From NCBI RefSeq assembly GCF_027596085.1, contig NC_072469.1:15134238-15198237 (forward strand): a stretch of DNA of 64,000 nt, read 5' to 3'. The DNA comes from Anoplopoma fimbria (lineage: Eukaryota; Chordata; Actinopteri; Perciformes; Anoplopomatidae). Below, piece by piece: positions 13,620 through 25,819 of this stretch. The notes beneath the pieces were generated by a model. It worked only from the letters and a program-made list of their open reading frames with translations. It was not told the DNA's origin and ran no database searches. How positions within the stretch are numbered: the first letter of the stretch is position 1; the number at the start of each line of letters is the position of its first letter. The position numbers and the translations under genes were made by a program.

Positions 13620-14230
13620 TCATCACATTTGATGGGAAACTACAGCCATCTGTGAGTGTCATCTACAAAAGTAACATAAATATATTAAAACAACAAAAGC
13701 AGAACCAAAGGAAGCATATGAATAGAAAATAAAATGGGGCCAAGGACGGACACTTGAGGCACTCCATAGCTCAAATGGCATCAGGCTCGTCTTTGCAACA
13801 CTTTCTCACTTTCAACTAGCGTCTTTTCAAAATAAACAGATCGTAACTCCAGAAGTTACTGAACAAAACTACAGTTAAAAAAAGGCAATGCTTCGTTTTC
13901 CACACAGGACACAAACAGTCTCCTGGTCAAAGTCCTGTGTTTGTTTGCCCCATCCAACCTCACCTCTTTCCTGTCCTACACAGACTCTCTCGCTTGTTAA
14001 ACTCAGTTGCTCCAACTGTCTCATGATGGCGTTATTTGATGAGTTGGGAGTGCCAACGGGTTGGTCATAACCAATACAGCAAACTTGATAAAACAATACA
14101 AACCGTCAAAGCCGCAGAACCAGATAGACCAAGCCACTGTTGTAGCATGTCAGTGAGGATCGTGTCTCTAACTGTATTGAAAGCAGAGCTAAGATCCAGC
14201 AAAAGCAAAACTTGAGTATTGTAATGGTAT
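13620..14230 (-). pseudogene. Decayed LINE reverse transcriptase (L2/CR1-like), split by inserted sequence
   Basis: Three reverse-transcriptase motifs occur in the correct order on the minus strand. About 14,212-14,110 encodes LLLLDLSSAFNTVRDTIL followed by QQWLGLSGSA, matching the LLDLSAAFDTVDHxIL block. 13,768-13,685 encodes YGVPQVSVLGPILFSIHMLP, matching GVPQGSVLGPILFS with the conserved glycine changed to valine. 13,669-13,655 is a frame-shifted relic of the catalytic FYADDTQ motif ('tgtagatgacactca'). The gap between the first two motifs is about 340 bp larger-looking than a functional enzyme would need, and includes repeat-like sequence at 13,821-13,837 shared with 44,108-44,124. The wording fits teleost L2-type LINEs of the jockey/CR1 group. 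Frameshifts and stops make it non-functional. Confidence 0.82.
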
Positions 14231-14638
14231 CAGAACCACAGACAAAATCCTGATCTACAGTATATGTGTGTGTATTACTGCTAAGTATTTCAGACAAAAT
14301 CAAACAGACATGCTTTACACGATAACACCATAAGTTTTACCAAAGTTGAATGGAAGCGATTAGTTTTGGAGCAGAGAGCACACACTGATGTCATGGTGTG
14401 AAATGCTGGGGGGGGGATAGGCGTGTGATTGGGGATGAGGGTTCTGACTTTGCCCCGCTGTTGTCTGGCTAATGTTTAGAGGTCAGAGGGAGATAAAGGC
14501 CTGACTGACAGTAAGGACAGGCCTGGTGTTGGAAGGGTCAAGGGTCAGGCCTTGGCTGAAACACCCCGATTTATGGCTCCTCGGACTGCTGGGTCAGGGA
14601 CCGAGCATTGTTTTGGGATGTGATCATTTCCATAACAC
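14231..14638. other. Non-coding sequence, nothing recognised
   Basis: No gene or repeat recognised apart from a G-run near 14,410 and a possible upstream continuation of the LINE relic near 14,231-14,260 ('ggttctgataccattac' on the minus strand, compatible with residues just before the LLDLS block). Confidence 0.4.
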
Positions 14639-14641
14639 TGT

Positions 14642-14707
<66 letters not shown>
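14639..14707. repeat. (TG)n microsatellite with one interruption
   Basis: About 34 TG units with a single 'ttg' interruption at 14,646-14,650. It is followed by 'tgtgagagagaaagaa', a flank nearly repeated after the next TG tract. Confidence 0.97.
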
Positions 14708-14709
<2 letters not shown>

Positions 14710-14776
14710 ATGTGAGAGAGAAAGAAGCTCTCAGAGCAGCTACAGAGTTTGTGTAATCCTTAGGAGATCTGGATGG

Positions 14777-14777
<1 letters not shown>

Positions 14778-14867
<90 letters not shown>
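14778..14867. repeat. (TG)n microsatellite passing into (GA)n
   Basis: About 41 uninterrupted TG units to 14,859, then 'gagagagag'. The right flank 'tgtgagagagagaaagaaag' resembles the flank of the preceding tract, which suggests a local duplication or one interrupted compound microsatellite. Confidence 0.97.
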
Positions 14868-14868
<1 letters not shown>

Positions 14869-15480
14869 AAGAAAGAGGTATGTGTGTGTGCTTGAGACAG
14901 AGACGTGGTGTCTGGAAATAGCAGCGTGGAGGCTTGCTCTGCTGTTTGCCTTCCCAAGTTTGATTTGACATCCTAATTGCCACATGGAGGAACAAAATAC
15001 TCTGAGGTTCCACAAATTGAAGTCGATGTTGAACCAAGCGGGCTATGTTTAGCGGCCTCGGCTATCTGTGGAGGGCCTTCATTTACTGTCGCTCACTCTT
15101 CCTCTCTATGCTTCTGTTTTATTATTTTTTTCTCTTCCACTGTGTCTCTTCCTGAAGGAGGAAATATGGAGACAGAAAAAGAGAGAGAGAAGATTGACTG
15201 GAGGGTGCCGGCACCAGAGAAAAGTAGGTAGAAAGAGAGTTAAAGATAGAGGGAGAGAGAAAGGACGAGCACCGAGAGACAAATTGGAAGATCACTGCTT
15301 TTTATGCACCCCTCGAGTGAAACTCCCCAGCCAGGCCGAGCACGCACGCACACACACACACATAAGCACACTTTTTTTTTCCTTCCTCCCTTTCTCTATC
15401 CATCCCTCTTCTCCACCCCTCCCTCGCTTTCTGTCTCTATACACCCTCTAGCAGCAGCAGGCAGGTAGCTGACAGGCAAA
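14868..15480. other. Non-coding sequence rich in purine and pyrimidine tracts
   Basis: 15,170-15,270 is a purine-rich run and 15,345-15,440 is CA- and pyrimidine-rich. Frames here (14,977-15,231 and 15,068-15,451) reflect this composition. No gene is recognised. Confidence 0.4.
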
Positions 15481-15793
15481 CTGAAGCCTGGCAGACTGGA
15501 ATAATTACATGTGGTTGTCTGCGTGGAGCATGACAGCTCTACCTTCAATTAAGCCAGCAGAATGCATTATCATCACCCGCCGAGAGCTCCCGGCCTCGCC
15601 TCGCCCACCAGCCTGCCAGCCAGCGTATCCGTCGTCCACTGCGGTGGGGCACGGAGCTGCAGGGTTGGGGGGAGGGGGGCAGCAGTGATAGACACACACA
15701 CCATTGTCGATTAAGCATCAGCCTCCCTCAGATCACGACTATTAATGAGCGCCAAATGCAATCAGCGCAAAGCCTTCTCCGCGCCAGTCAGCA

Positions 15794-15795
<2 letters not shown>
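15481..15795. promoter_or_regulatory. Candidate homeodomain-site cluster (possible enhancer)
   Basis: In about 300 bp there are several homeodomain-type cores: 'ataattacat' near 15,500, 'tcaattaag' near 15,545, 'cgattaag' near 15,708 and 'tattaatgag' near 15,738. They sit in otherwise GC-rich unique sequence. This texture is common in conserved developmental enhancers. Without an alignment it remains inference. Confidence 0.22.

Positions 15796-15845
<50 letters not shown>
15796..15845. repeat. (TG)n microsatellite, 25 units
   Basis: A perfect 50-bp TG run. Confidence 0.97.
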
Positions 15846-15847
<2 letters not shown>

Positions 15848-15950
15848 GTGGGATCAAAGTGGATGGAAGCTACACGTGGAGTAACAAACCAAAATACTGA
15901 CAATTAACCTCTGAACCCAGCTTGACGCTGCCCGTACCCGACTCCTGCAA

Positions 15951-15979
15951 CCCCCCCCCCCCCACACACACACACACAA
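15951..15979. repeat. Poly-C run followed by (CA)n
   Basis: Thirteen C residues pass directly into eight CA units. Confidence 0.93.
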
Positions 15980-17580
15980 TCTGAGCCATCAAAGGGTGAC
16001 ACGGCTCTGATGCTGATGAGCGGTAACAACAGAGGCAAAACGTTGGGACAGGAGTCGCCACTTGCTGATAGTTACGGACACACACTTGACATGCGGCGTG
16101 GCTGTATCATGGCGAAAAAAGGGAAATTGAGATGAGAAAAGTAGTGGTGTGGAATTTGGATGCAGTTTTTCAATCGCGTTTGCTCGAGTAAGAAATAAAG
16201 TAATGAGGAAAAATAGCCTGCCTGCAATGAAGTGCATTAGTAGCTGATCTCCCGTCTCTACCTGTCATTTAGCTTTTTTCGAAAAAGTGTAAAGGGGTTA
16301 ATTATGACTCTGACCCCTACGTTCCAGCCATAGCTGCGGACAGACACGCAGGTCCCGTGGAGTTTTTACTTCCATAAATGAGACGGAAAAGGAACATCGC
16401 TTACATTTAGCAAATCTTAATTTACATTTAGAGTGATTACTCCTCCCCAAACAGTTTGAAGAAGTCTCCTTCACTTGCCCCTGCGAAAACGCTACCTCAA
16501 AAAAAGTTAACCGGCGCAGGTAATCCAAACCGCAGGGAAACTGCCATTTTAGGTACACGGCAGTCATCAGGGTCATTGGATGTTATTAAAAGTATAGAAT
16601 ATGCTTTTTTTGTGGTGTCTGAAGTCGACAAAGCCAGCGGGTTGGAAACATGAGAAGAGGACAGAACACGAAAGGAAAAAAAAAAAATCGGGAGTATATG
16701 TTTCTCTGGCTTGTGTCAGCCCTGGATTAGGATGTATGAGCCAGGCCTTCTCCGCCGGGCCACTGGAGCCGAGCGCCGCCGTATAGATCGAGCAGCAAGG
16801 TCAAGAAGGTGTGAATTAATGGTACAGATAATCAGTGGGTTTACTGAGGCAGCCCTTCACAGGCTCCCTCCCCTGCTGTGTAACCCCCCAGCAGCCCCTG
16901 GCGTACTCCAGGCTCCCATGGCAGCAGGGGTAAACATGTGTGTAAATACTACTTTTTTTCGCTTTGCCCTCACACGCGCGCATGAACGCACCCACGCACA
17001 AACACACAAAGGACAGATAAAAACCTGTAGGTATGTGCACTTAGCTCACACATATACACACACTAAAAACACACACTCATAATGTGAGAATTTGAGAGGA
17101 CTGACAAAAATGCCCCGGGTAAAATGAATTGAATCCAATGAGATGTATTGGGAGGATGGATATGTAAAGGGCTGCGGCTGACAGCTGCTATTGCTCCCTC
17201 GGTGGCTGGTGCCAAATGACAGGCCTGCAGAGAAAGGTGCGTTTGATAACACAACCACGACAATCTGCCAGATCTTCGTTCCCTTCAGTCTATTTATAAT
17301 ACTTTTTTTGCGAACCTCGAGTCAAAGCATCTTGGGCTGTTTTACAAGCTCGCATGTAAAAAAAAAAAAGCACTTTGTTTCGTTTTGCGGGCTGTGAGTT
17401 ATTGTCTTAAAAATAGCGTTGACTTTTGGCACTTTTCAAATAACAGGCAGACGCGCACAAATACACAAATCTCACTTCCTTTCTCCTCCCTTTTCGCTGC
17501 CAACCCCCCCCCCATGCCTCAGATAAATATTCAGGCAGGAGTGGGGCTAACATGTTGCATCGGGCTCCTTGAGTTGAGAG
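15980..17580. other. Non-coding sequence, no gene supported
   Basis: Unique sequence with short A- and T-runs and a CA/CG-rich patch near 16,965-17,070 ('cacacgcgcgcatg'). A small palindrome 'cttttttcgaaaaag' lies near 16,274. All frames are under 125 codons and none has a recognisable domain. Confidence 0.35.
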
Positions 17581-18225
17581 GACAATGACTAGGTCCACAG
17601 TGCCCCTATTAAAGCAGCAGCCTCCAGGCCAGCGGATTAGCCTGAATAGGCTGTGCTCCCCAGGTACTGGATTTGGTTTACATTAGCCAGCTTTGCCCTT
17701 GGCTGCCACTGCTAACTCCTGTTCAGGTCACTTAGCTCTGACTCACCAGGCATTTTTGTTCTGTCTTTTTGCGAGCATAATTAGAAAGAAGAGCTTAATT
17801 GACATAACTTGGTGCCACAAATATGTTTGCTGCTGTTTTTCGAGGAGGCACTTGCTGTGCAATTGTCTGGGCGGATGCTCGGAGAGGGAGAAGTGCGAGA
17901 GAAAGAAGAAAATGTCTCACTTTCCTACAGTCTTGAGTGTGTGACAGTGAGGGGGGCATGTAGCTCGGGGCAATGGGACCACTTTAAATTTTAAACACAA
18001 TTTCAGCTTTGCCTCATTTCAATGCAGTGCGGCTGGAGGTGGACTCAGAATGCATAAAATTGACTGCATGAAAAGATAATGTATAATAAATGTATTCTGC
18101 GATGGGCGCCGGTGGATCGAATCATTGATTAGCACTGGGCCCGCCGCTGCTAAACATCCTTGTTTCATACATATTTCATTACAGCTCTGACAGTGGCTGG
18201 GTCTGCTGTCGCGGGACGGTGACAG
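17581..18225. promoter_or_regulatory. Candidate conserved non-coding block
   Basis: Unique balanced-composition sequence with 'cataattagaaag' and 'gcttaattgac' near 17,776-17,803, 'aatgtataataaatg' near 18,079 and 'atcattgattagcac' near 18,121. Such mixtures of homeodomain- and TALE-like words in unique DNA are typical of vertebrate conserved elements. The role is inferred from texture only. Confidence 0.2.
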
Positions 18226-20400
18226 ATGTCCATTAGTTGGACCCGTGGAAGGGAGGTCCTGGTAACCTGTAACACCCCAGATCTGGTGTCCCCATCTGTC
18301 TCGCTGCGTGGTGACCGGGTGACCCTTTCTTCCAGATTATGCTTCCTGTCCAGGATGTCAAGCCTGACTGAGAAACGCCAATTCCTTTTGTTACGGCTGC
18401 CTGCATGGACTCAATATGTCTCTACCTACTTTCTCTCTATGTTAACCCTTCCTTCTTTTCTGGTACATCCTGAGCAGTGAGGTCAGCCACAGCCACGAGT
18501 TCTCCAGACTGTTCTGCAGGGTGAGGGGTTCAAAATAAATTCAGATGAAGGGACTTATTTCACAGAATGGGCTTTAGAAGATGGTGTTTGATCAAACTGT
18601 CCCTATGTCAAACCAAGAAAGACGCAGACCTAAAGTAAACGCAAAGAATCCACAAAGGCTTAAGTTCACTTGGTCCTGTTTGACCTGAAGAAGCTGAATC
18701 TTGAAATGAGCTTTCCCAGTAGAGGCCCTGATCGGCAGTTATCCCCTTGGGGAAGGACTTCCCATGGTGGTCCTGACACTGAGGGCAATAGGCGGACAAC
18801 AACATGGCCTGCAAACACAAATATCCTGAAATCATAGACCCCCGAGGGACCTCATAATGTCTGCACGAGGACCCCGGTGCTACTCTACCACACTGTGTTT
18901 ACCATCTGCCAAACACAGGAACAGTCAAATGTGCAGAATTTAAAACATTCTGTTCTTTCTCTCACTCGTACAATAGAGTCTGTGTGAATGTATGGATCCC
19001 TCCGAGATGTTCGCCTGCCTCTTTTCTACTTGAACACGAACATAGTTTTGGTTTCCTGTATCGAACCCTGTGCCTCCAGACAGGAAATTGGTTTGTTGAG
19101 ATTTGGAAGGTGTGAACTAAGACTTTCCTGTGAGCCTCTGCAACTTGTGATTACCCATTCCATCCTTCTGTTTGTGGATCCACTGCCTTTGAGGGAACTA
19201 TCATTTCAGCATCAGTTGAAATGATGTCATTCAAATGCAGAGATTGAAGGGTTCGTCCACTGCCAGTTTGGCTGTCTGCTGATATGTCTATTTCAAAGAC
19301 GTATGCAAAGATAAGAAGTTATTCAGGAAAAAATGTATGTGTAAGAAGTGTGGGAATAAAGGTCACTGCATGCCAGAAAACAACCACAACATCAAAATTT
19401 TATTGCAATTCACCCAGACTGACAACTCCTGAAACTTTGTAAACTTTACATCCACTTATATTCCCACCATCATCCTCATCATATGGGGTAATTTACAGCC
19501 TTTTCCATGGAACATGTTTCACGTCGGGAAAACAATGTTGTATGTCTAATGATCTTCTTGGCGTTCCCAGTTCAAAGAGATGCTTTAGACACATGTATTC
19601 TCTCTTCAGCGTCTGGGCCTCTTTTTTTTCATTGTGAATGCAATTTTGTCAGGTGAAGACGAGGAAAAAATGAGGCCAGCATATGGGTCCCCCTTAGTGT
19701 GTATGTGTGCGAGTACGAGAGAGCGAGTGAGTTTTTTCCCCTCTCTTTATTTTGGGGAACTAGAGCGTCGTCTCAGCGCTTTGCTATTCCCTACTAATCA
19801 GGTGCTGCCAACCTGCCAGCCAAGGCGGGACGCGAGGCCTTTCAAAACACTCTGCTAATTAACAAGCCCCCAATGCATCCCTTCCGCTTTTACAGCGCTA
19901 GCACATCTGCCATAGAAACTCCGGAGAAAGAAAAACTACATTATCGTCAGCCTGAGTGGATCCCTTCACTTTGCACACAGCCTGAATAGATGTGTGTGTT
20001 GTGTTGTGTATATGCGCGTCAATCGCAAAGGTGCGCACAAAGTTCTTCACACAAGCTCCACATTTTTTTTTCTCTTGAAAGTGTTGGCTTTGCATTGGTG
20101 CGCTTGCTGGTGTAGACATTGGCAAGGCGTCCTGCATTTATCAGGCAGCTGAAAAGCATGAATAGCGTTCCCACCGTCTTAATGACTGTTTACATGTCCC
20201 CAGTGCAGATTAAAAGATGTTTCTGGTGTCGCCTGGGGTCTTGCTGCAACACATCTTTGACAACCCTCTTGCATGATTAACTTCAAAAGTGTTTTTATTT
20301 TCCTGGCTTTCTTTAAGCATTGATTTAAGGTGTTGCAAGAGATAAAGGAATCAGAAACCAAAAAGTACTGACTTCGTAGAATTCGTTGGCTTGGACACTT
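18226..20400. other. Non-coding sequence, nothing recognised
   Basis: No repeat family or coding domain seen. A 9-bp-stem inverted repeat, ATCATTTCA with TGAAATGAT, spans 19,200-19,225. The frame at 18,226-18,480 has no upstream acceptor or known motif. Confidence 0.35.
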
Positions 20401-22605
20401 AAGCCCCCCCCAGTTTCCCTCGTGCAAAGTCAGTGTAATGTCCGATTGCGCTGATGTGTGAATAGCACCTGTCATTGTCCAGAGAATACCTGGCAAGCGA
20501 GTGGGCTTGCTGATGACTTTTATAACATGCGGCTGGCCTGAAACTGGAAGAATACAAACATCCAGGGAGAAAGAAGAACGGTCGCCCAATGAAATGTCTT
20601 CCTAGATATACAACAAAAATCGTTGCTGGATTAGAGAAACGGCAAGAGAGTCTGTTCAGTCAAATTACAAATGGGCTATCAGACAGCGGTCTAATCCATG
20701 GCATATCCTGCCTCCTGCACGCTCTGACAAGGTGCAAAGCCCTAGCCTGAAGCAGAAATGTGTGAAAGGGCAATTCCAGACAATGTCCACAGTTCATTTA
20801 AGAAAAAGGCTTTAGTAACAAAATGGTCAGCATGTAATCCCAAGTCCCTTTCGTAATGCAAATATTGCCTTTAACTCAAAAGCCAGTTGAACTTATGCTC
20901 ACACAGGTAGAGGGGACTTTCGTGTTAAATCAACACTTCTCATGTTGACTGTGGGCAGCAAAAAAAGCCCTTTTAACATGGAGCGTAATTTACACTCACT
21001 GTGGCCTTTGAAAACACCTGGAAAATTGGACAAAGCAGCCACAGTGACCATGTTTACTTTGGAAAGGTATGCCATGGGATCCATACATTCACAGTCTTTC
21101 TGGAGTTATGACTCTATCCAGGCCTGGAATTCTATCTCCCTTTACGATTGCCAACCAAAGGGCGGCCGCAGCCCAGGAGATCCTCTCAGCTCATTTCCTC
21201 TCTGTCAGAAAGCCATACCATGCTCTCTTTCTGCCTCTGATGGAGCCTCATGTTAATTTACTGCTACCAACCCAACCTTCCACCACCACCTCATGAAATC
21301 ATCAATGAGCAGCTCCAAAGTCCTGAAAATGAGTAAAAGGTACATTTCTTTGGAGGTGAAATGTCTCATGTTCAGAGGAGGATCTGAAAGTGAAGTAGCT
21401 GAAGGCGAAGTGCATCCAAAGTACATTGGATTTGACATTAAACAGACTGGTTTGTGCAATTTTGCAGTATTATGTTGAACTTTGTGATAGTTTTATATGG
21501 ACTAATTACGTAGTCACTATTTACATTGCCCTTGCAGTTCATTGAATGAATAAATAAAGCAGACGTAATAAAATATTCAAAGCATGTGTACTTGGTTCTT
21601 TCCTTGCAAAACACTAAAAAGTAACATTTCCTAGAAATTGCATGATTTCTTATTTTGTATATGTGATAAATACTGTGTTTTACTTGCTATTTTTTGAATA
21701 TATATGTTGAAAAAACATGATTTTATCTGATGTTAAGATGTTCTTTATACCTTTGCACTCCACAGGAAGGTCAAAGGTCAGGATCAACCGCTGGCTGGAT
21801 TTAGTGTCTTTGGGTCATGGTCATGTCCTCTGAATGGTTCCTTGGATTTTTAGGGTTTTTAGCAACTTTCGTAATAAATCATTTCTAGCATCTTGGCTAC
21901 TCCCCTTTTGATGCTGCACTTAATCAAGTGTTCTTTCCTAAGAGTTTACATAAACCATTTTGGATTTTTTTGTTCCATTGAATACATTTTAATTCACAAT
22001 ATACCTTTTCACTGAGAAGCATCTGCTGCTTGTTTTCACAGCTTTACCCACCTTTGTATTTTCTTTAGTGTGGCCTCCAACTTACATCACCATCTCATTA
22101 GCCCCACTAGAGTTACATAACACTTTGCTAACTACAGTTCTGCAATATGTTGGTAAATGATGCCAAAAAACACAGCTTGCTTGCTGATTTTAACTCAGAG
22201 AAAGTTGTGTGTAAACGCAGTAAAGAGATCCATACAGCAATTGCAACCATAGCAGGAACAGGGGCAGAGAGTGTGGCAAGTGTGTTTTAGTTGAATCCTG
22301 GGCCTAAGTATTGAAGACACAAATGTATTTTTTTGGAGGGTAAGACTTGTTATTCTCCCCATCTACAACGAGGAGGCCCTGGCAGAAAAATGCCAATCAG
22401 GAGGTAAGCCTGAATCCCATCATCCCTTTCCTGCCTAGAACACCTTCACTTTCCATTTGCTTCAATATGCAAACCAAGCTGTTTAGGGATGAGGAGAGAG
22501 GCGGCTAATGAGCTGCCTGCATCAAGCCTGCAGAAAAAGAAAGACCCCTCTCCGGAGCTGCTCAGGAGAACACCTCCTCTGGGCATGCTCAGAAACGGCA
22601 AAAAA
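20401..22605. other. Non-coding sequence, nothing recognised
   Basis: Unique, becoming AT-rich from about 21,480. Overlapping frames at 20,942-21,478 lie on both strands without a domain. Confidence 0.35.
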
Positions 22606-22630
22606 ACACAACAACAACAACAACAACAAC
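22606..22630. repeat. (CAA)n microsatellite
   Basis: About eight CAA units. They give the cysteine run of the minus-strand frame at 22,446-22,649. Confidence 0.9.
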
Positions 22631-24134
22631 TATACAGCCACGGCAACACAAATTGATGTGATTAACCAGTGGGCATGACAGTTATTGTGTGAGGGGCCGG
22701 GTGCAGAGCAAGCAGATTTGGAGTGCGTGAGACTGCGCGCAGGAGGAGAGCCTGCAGCTGCAGATGAGTTGCGATGTGGAAAAGTTTACTCGGTGAGACG
22801 TCAGCTGTTGACGCGTTGTGCTTGACCTCTGAGTGACATAAAGTTTTTCTCCCTCTACTTCTCCTTCCCTCTCCTCCTTGGTTGGTTTCTAATATTTCCT
22901 GTGCAGTACTACACAGTCGGTGCTTCATAAAGCTGTAGAAGAAATGACAGTAGGGCTGGTTCTCTCTTGGACCCGGGAGATTGGCTGGCATCCTGTACTG
23001 TAAATCAATCTCTGTGAGAATAATGATCCATTACAGGGTCTAACAGTCTCCGTTGATTGTTCATCTGCCAGAAAATACTATATGGATTAAACCGTGTCCT
23101 GAAGACATTGTGAGAAGGGGAAAAAATGGCAATATTCTTTAATGCCAGAGGTAAAAGTTGACAAACTCTATTTAAGTTGACCTAAAAAAGTTATGGTAGT
23201 TAAAATAGCTCTACATCAATGTCATCCCTAAGAAGTTTGAGTTTGTTACGAATGGAAGGTTCATTGCATTGATAATTGAACAGTAAATTGAGTCCCTCTT
23301 GTGTAACATGAGCAAAGCCATTGCCAAAGTCTAAAAATGCTATGCATTATATGAATGGCAATGTGCCGTGGTCCAGCAAAATCCGCCGTACCAATGCACT
23401 GAACTTTTGCACTTTCCCTAGGCCGGCCAGCATCTTTTTTTTTGCCCCGCCACAAACCATCACAAACAAAACACGAGGGCAGTCTCGTTTCACATAATTG
23501 CTCGGCCAGAAAATGTCCATTACGCTCTTGTTTTCCTTGGCGCAGGGAATAGAACTTTAAATCCATGAAAGAAAAGCAGTGTGGGAAGTTCAAATGGTAT
23601 TGTCATTAACGCCTCAACACAGTGATCATTCACAAGGGGCTTGCACGTACGGACAATGCGGGCCTTTCTTGCTGTGGCGCAGATGGCATCGTAAAAAGAA
23701 GAAGAAGAAGAAGGGAAAAAAAGAGGCCTTCTCTGCAAACAGCAAAAGCAAACACACAAACAGTGGTGACCCTCCGAGTCCCCAATCCATCTTTTCTCCT
23801 GTTGGGCGCTTGTTGTCCCAGCAAGATCAAGGCGTTCTCAGCTGAACTGATGATTTCATGCTGTTATGCACGCTCACTTCGGGGCAACTCTTGAAATGTA
23901 AATGGAAACTTTTCTAAATGTTATATTTCATCCAGCTTTTGTTTTGACTTCATACTTGTGTAGATTTTCAGGGCTTTTACCATCGGGGTTTCCCAAAGCT
24001 TTAATGTACAGGAATTTATTACTGCTCATCAATCTTTGTCAGAGCTATACAACCCTATTAGGTCAAGTTTCAGGCTAATTTACATGCACTTTTTTTTAAC
24101 CTCATTGTACCTATTCTTCTCTATTCTTTTCTAG
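22631..24134. other. Non-coding sequence with a short (GAA)n
   Basis: A (GAA)n tract lies at 23,697-23,713. Otherwise the sequence is unique. Its last 25 bases form a strong polypyrimidine tract ending in TAG at 24,132-24,134, discussed with the next entry. Confidence 0.4.
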
Positions 24135-24471
24135 TCAGTGGAATTTGTTTGCACTACCAATCACCACAGTGTTTTGTGAATAAACAGTACAGCATGAGCC
24201 TGTGGCTCCATTTGGTTAAAGGCAAATTGGCTAACCTTTTGAAATGGCTAGTGCTGGACCTCATCTCTCCTCCAAGACCGTTGGGTATCTCGTGGATTGC
24301 CCTTCAGAAACCCAGATGTTCTGTCTCCGGAGTATTGCAGCCTTCCTTGGGCCTAATCTCTGGATGCTGGCACTGCCGCGGCACGAATATTTCCAAGCGG
24401 AGCTGCAGCACGTCTGTGTGCAGCTGTGCCTCAACATTCTTTCAAATCTTGTCATTAAGTGGCGGAAATGA
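24135..24471 (+). CDS. Possible small exon or 75-codon open frame; weak call
   Basis: A near-ideal 3' splice acceptor (about 20 pyrimidines, then CTAG with AG at 24,133-24,134) precedes this stretch. An ATG at 24,244 has a favourable context (purine at -3, G at +4) and opens 75 codons to a TGA at 24,469-24,471. The product would have two hydrophobic parts, around CLRSIAAFLGPNLWMLAL and VCVQLCLNILSNLVI, and end in KWRK. Codons favour G/C in the third position more than the surrounding DNA. There is no recognisable domain and no clear poly(A) signal just downstream, and a longer frame overlaps on the minus strand. It could equally be chance in a non-coding region. Confidence 0.2.
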
Positions 24472-24982
24472 GGCTGAAGAATTTTGCTTGTGATTACATC
24501 GCACACCAGCAGGGATTCACGTTTACACTTGTGCACGGCCGCGCACAAAGCAACGACACCAGCAGACAGACGGACACAAACTGCATGATGCATTTTTGTG
24601 GAGTGAAAGCTTCAATATTCTACTGAGAGCTCAAACTGCAATTGATGGTTCCTCTCACATATTTTAGAACATGTTCATGCGAAGAGCAGTTGGAGCAGAA
24701 CTGAAGTTCATTAATCACTTTACTTTCAGTTGGCTTTGTTCCAGCAGATGAGTACAGTGCCATTTGAACTCTGATGATGCCTTGAAAACAGGACAAAACT
24801 GGAGATACGGCTCACTCTAAATACCTGGCTGTTGCCAAAGAATTTTTAATGATTTTCTTGAGCAGATAATTACAGCCAAGATGAGAGACCCGAGCGACCT
24901 AATGTGCAGTTTGTTAATTTACTAGCGACTAAAGGATGCAGCCCTATGATGCAAGACGAGTAGCAGCTTGTATTGTTTTTTT
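24472..24982. other. Non-coding sequence, nothing recognised
   Basis: Unique sequence up to the interspersed repeat that begins near 24,983. No motif worth naming. Confidence 0.4.
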
Positions 24983-25510
24983 TTTAGCCATACTAGCAGG
25001 TTGGTTCCTAGGATGGCAATGTCATCTATTGGTCAGTCAACCATTTTGGTCCGGACTGAAATATCTCAACAACTATTGGATGCTATGGTATTTTGTACAT
25101 ACATTCATGGTCCTCAGAGGATTGATTTTACTGACTTTGGTGATCCCGGGACTTTTCATCTGGCACCATCATAAGGTTGACAATAATGTTTTTATTGAAA
25201 TGTCCACACAACTACTGGATGGACTGCCATGGGCTTTGGTACACACGTTCATGTTGCCCAGAGGATGAATCTTAATGACGTTGGTGATCCCCTGACTTAT
25301 CTTGGAGTTGATGTTTAACTTGTCCGGCAGACTATCCTGATATCTACTTAATTAATTTGCTCAAACTATTATTCATGTTCCCCACTGGATAAATTCCAAC
25401 AACTGTGTCATCCACTGACTTTTTATTGAGCACCATCATTAGCTCAAAATTTTAATATTTACAATACTTTGGTTTATGACCAAATAGCTGCAAAACGAGC
25501 TTCCATTAGT
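24983..25510 (+). mobile_element. Long copy of the 'TTAGCATGCTAA' repeat family (proximal half)
   Basis: The stretch contains the family's successive sub-repeats: 'tgaaatatctcaacaactattgga' wording near 25,060, 'cattcatggtcctcagagg' near 25,105, 'actttggtgatccc' near 25,133, 'catctggcaccatcat', then another round from 25,190 with 'cgttcatgttgcccagagg', and finally 'tttggtttatgaccaaatag' near 25,470. The 110-codon frame at 24,936-25,268 lies within this repeat and is not a gene. The distal half with TTAGCATGCTAA is missing here. Confidence 0.8.
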
Positions 25511-25774
25511 GCACTTGTATTTAGGCACTTGGAAACCAAATGAAGCAAATATGACAAAGTAACAAGCTGAGCTCCTCCAATAAGACTTGGACTAAGGAAA
25601 TATGTAGGTACGAGTTCACTCAACACTGACATGAGCTGTCTGTAAAGGAACTGATTTGTTAAGTGTTTGCCAGTGACTTAATAGAAGCTAATTGTGTGGG
25701 TTTATGGCTTTATGATCTTCACACTGTTCAAACTGACCCAGGAGAGCTTAGCTGACCCCACCATCTACACACTC
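25511..25774. other. Short unique stretch
   Basis: Nothing recognised between the repeat and the tetranucleotide microsatellite. Confidence 0.4.
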
Positions 25775-25819
25775 TCACTCACTCACTCACTCACTCACTC
25801 ACTCACTCACACTCACTCA
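25775..25819. repeat. (TCAC)n microsatellite
   Basis: About eleven tetranucleotide units with one shift in phase near 25,810. Confidence 0.93.

Noticed and set aside
14526..15037. Cys-Val and Thr-His frames on both strands
   Set aside because: They are translations of the TG/CA microsatellites.
24936..25268. 110-codon plus-strand frame with hydrophobic stretches
   Set aside because: It lies within a recognised interspersed repeat and its wording repeats with the repeat's sub-units.
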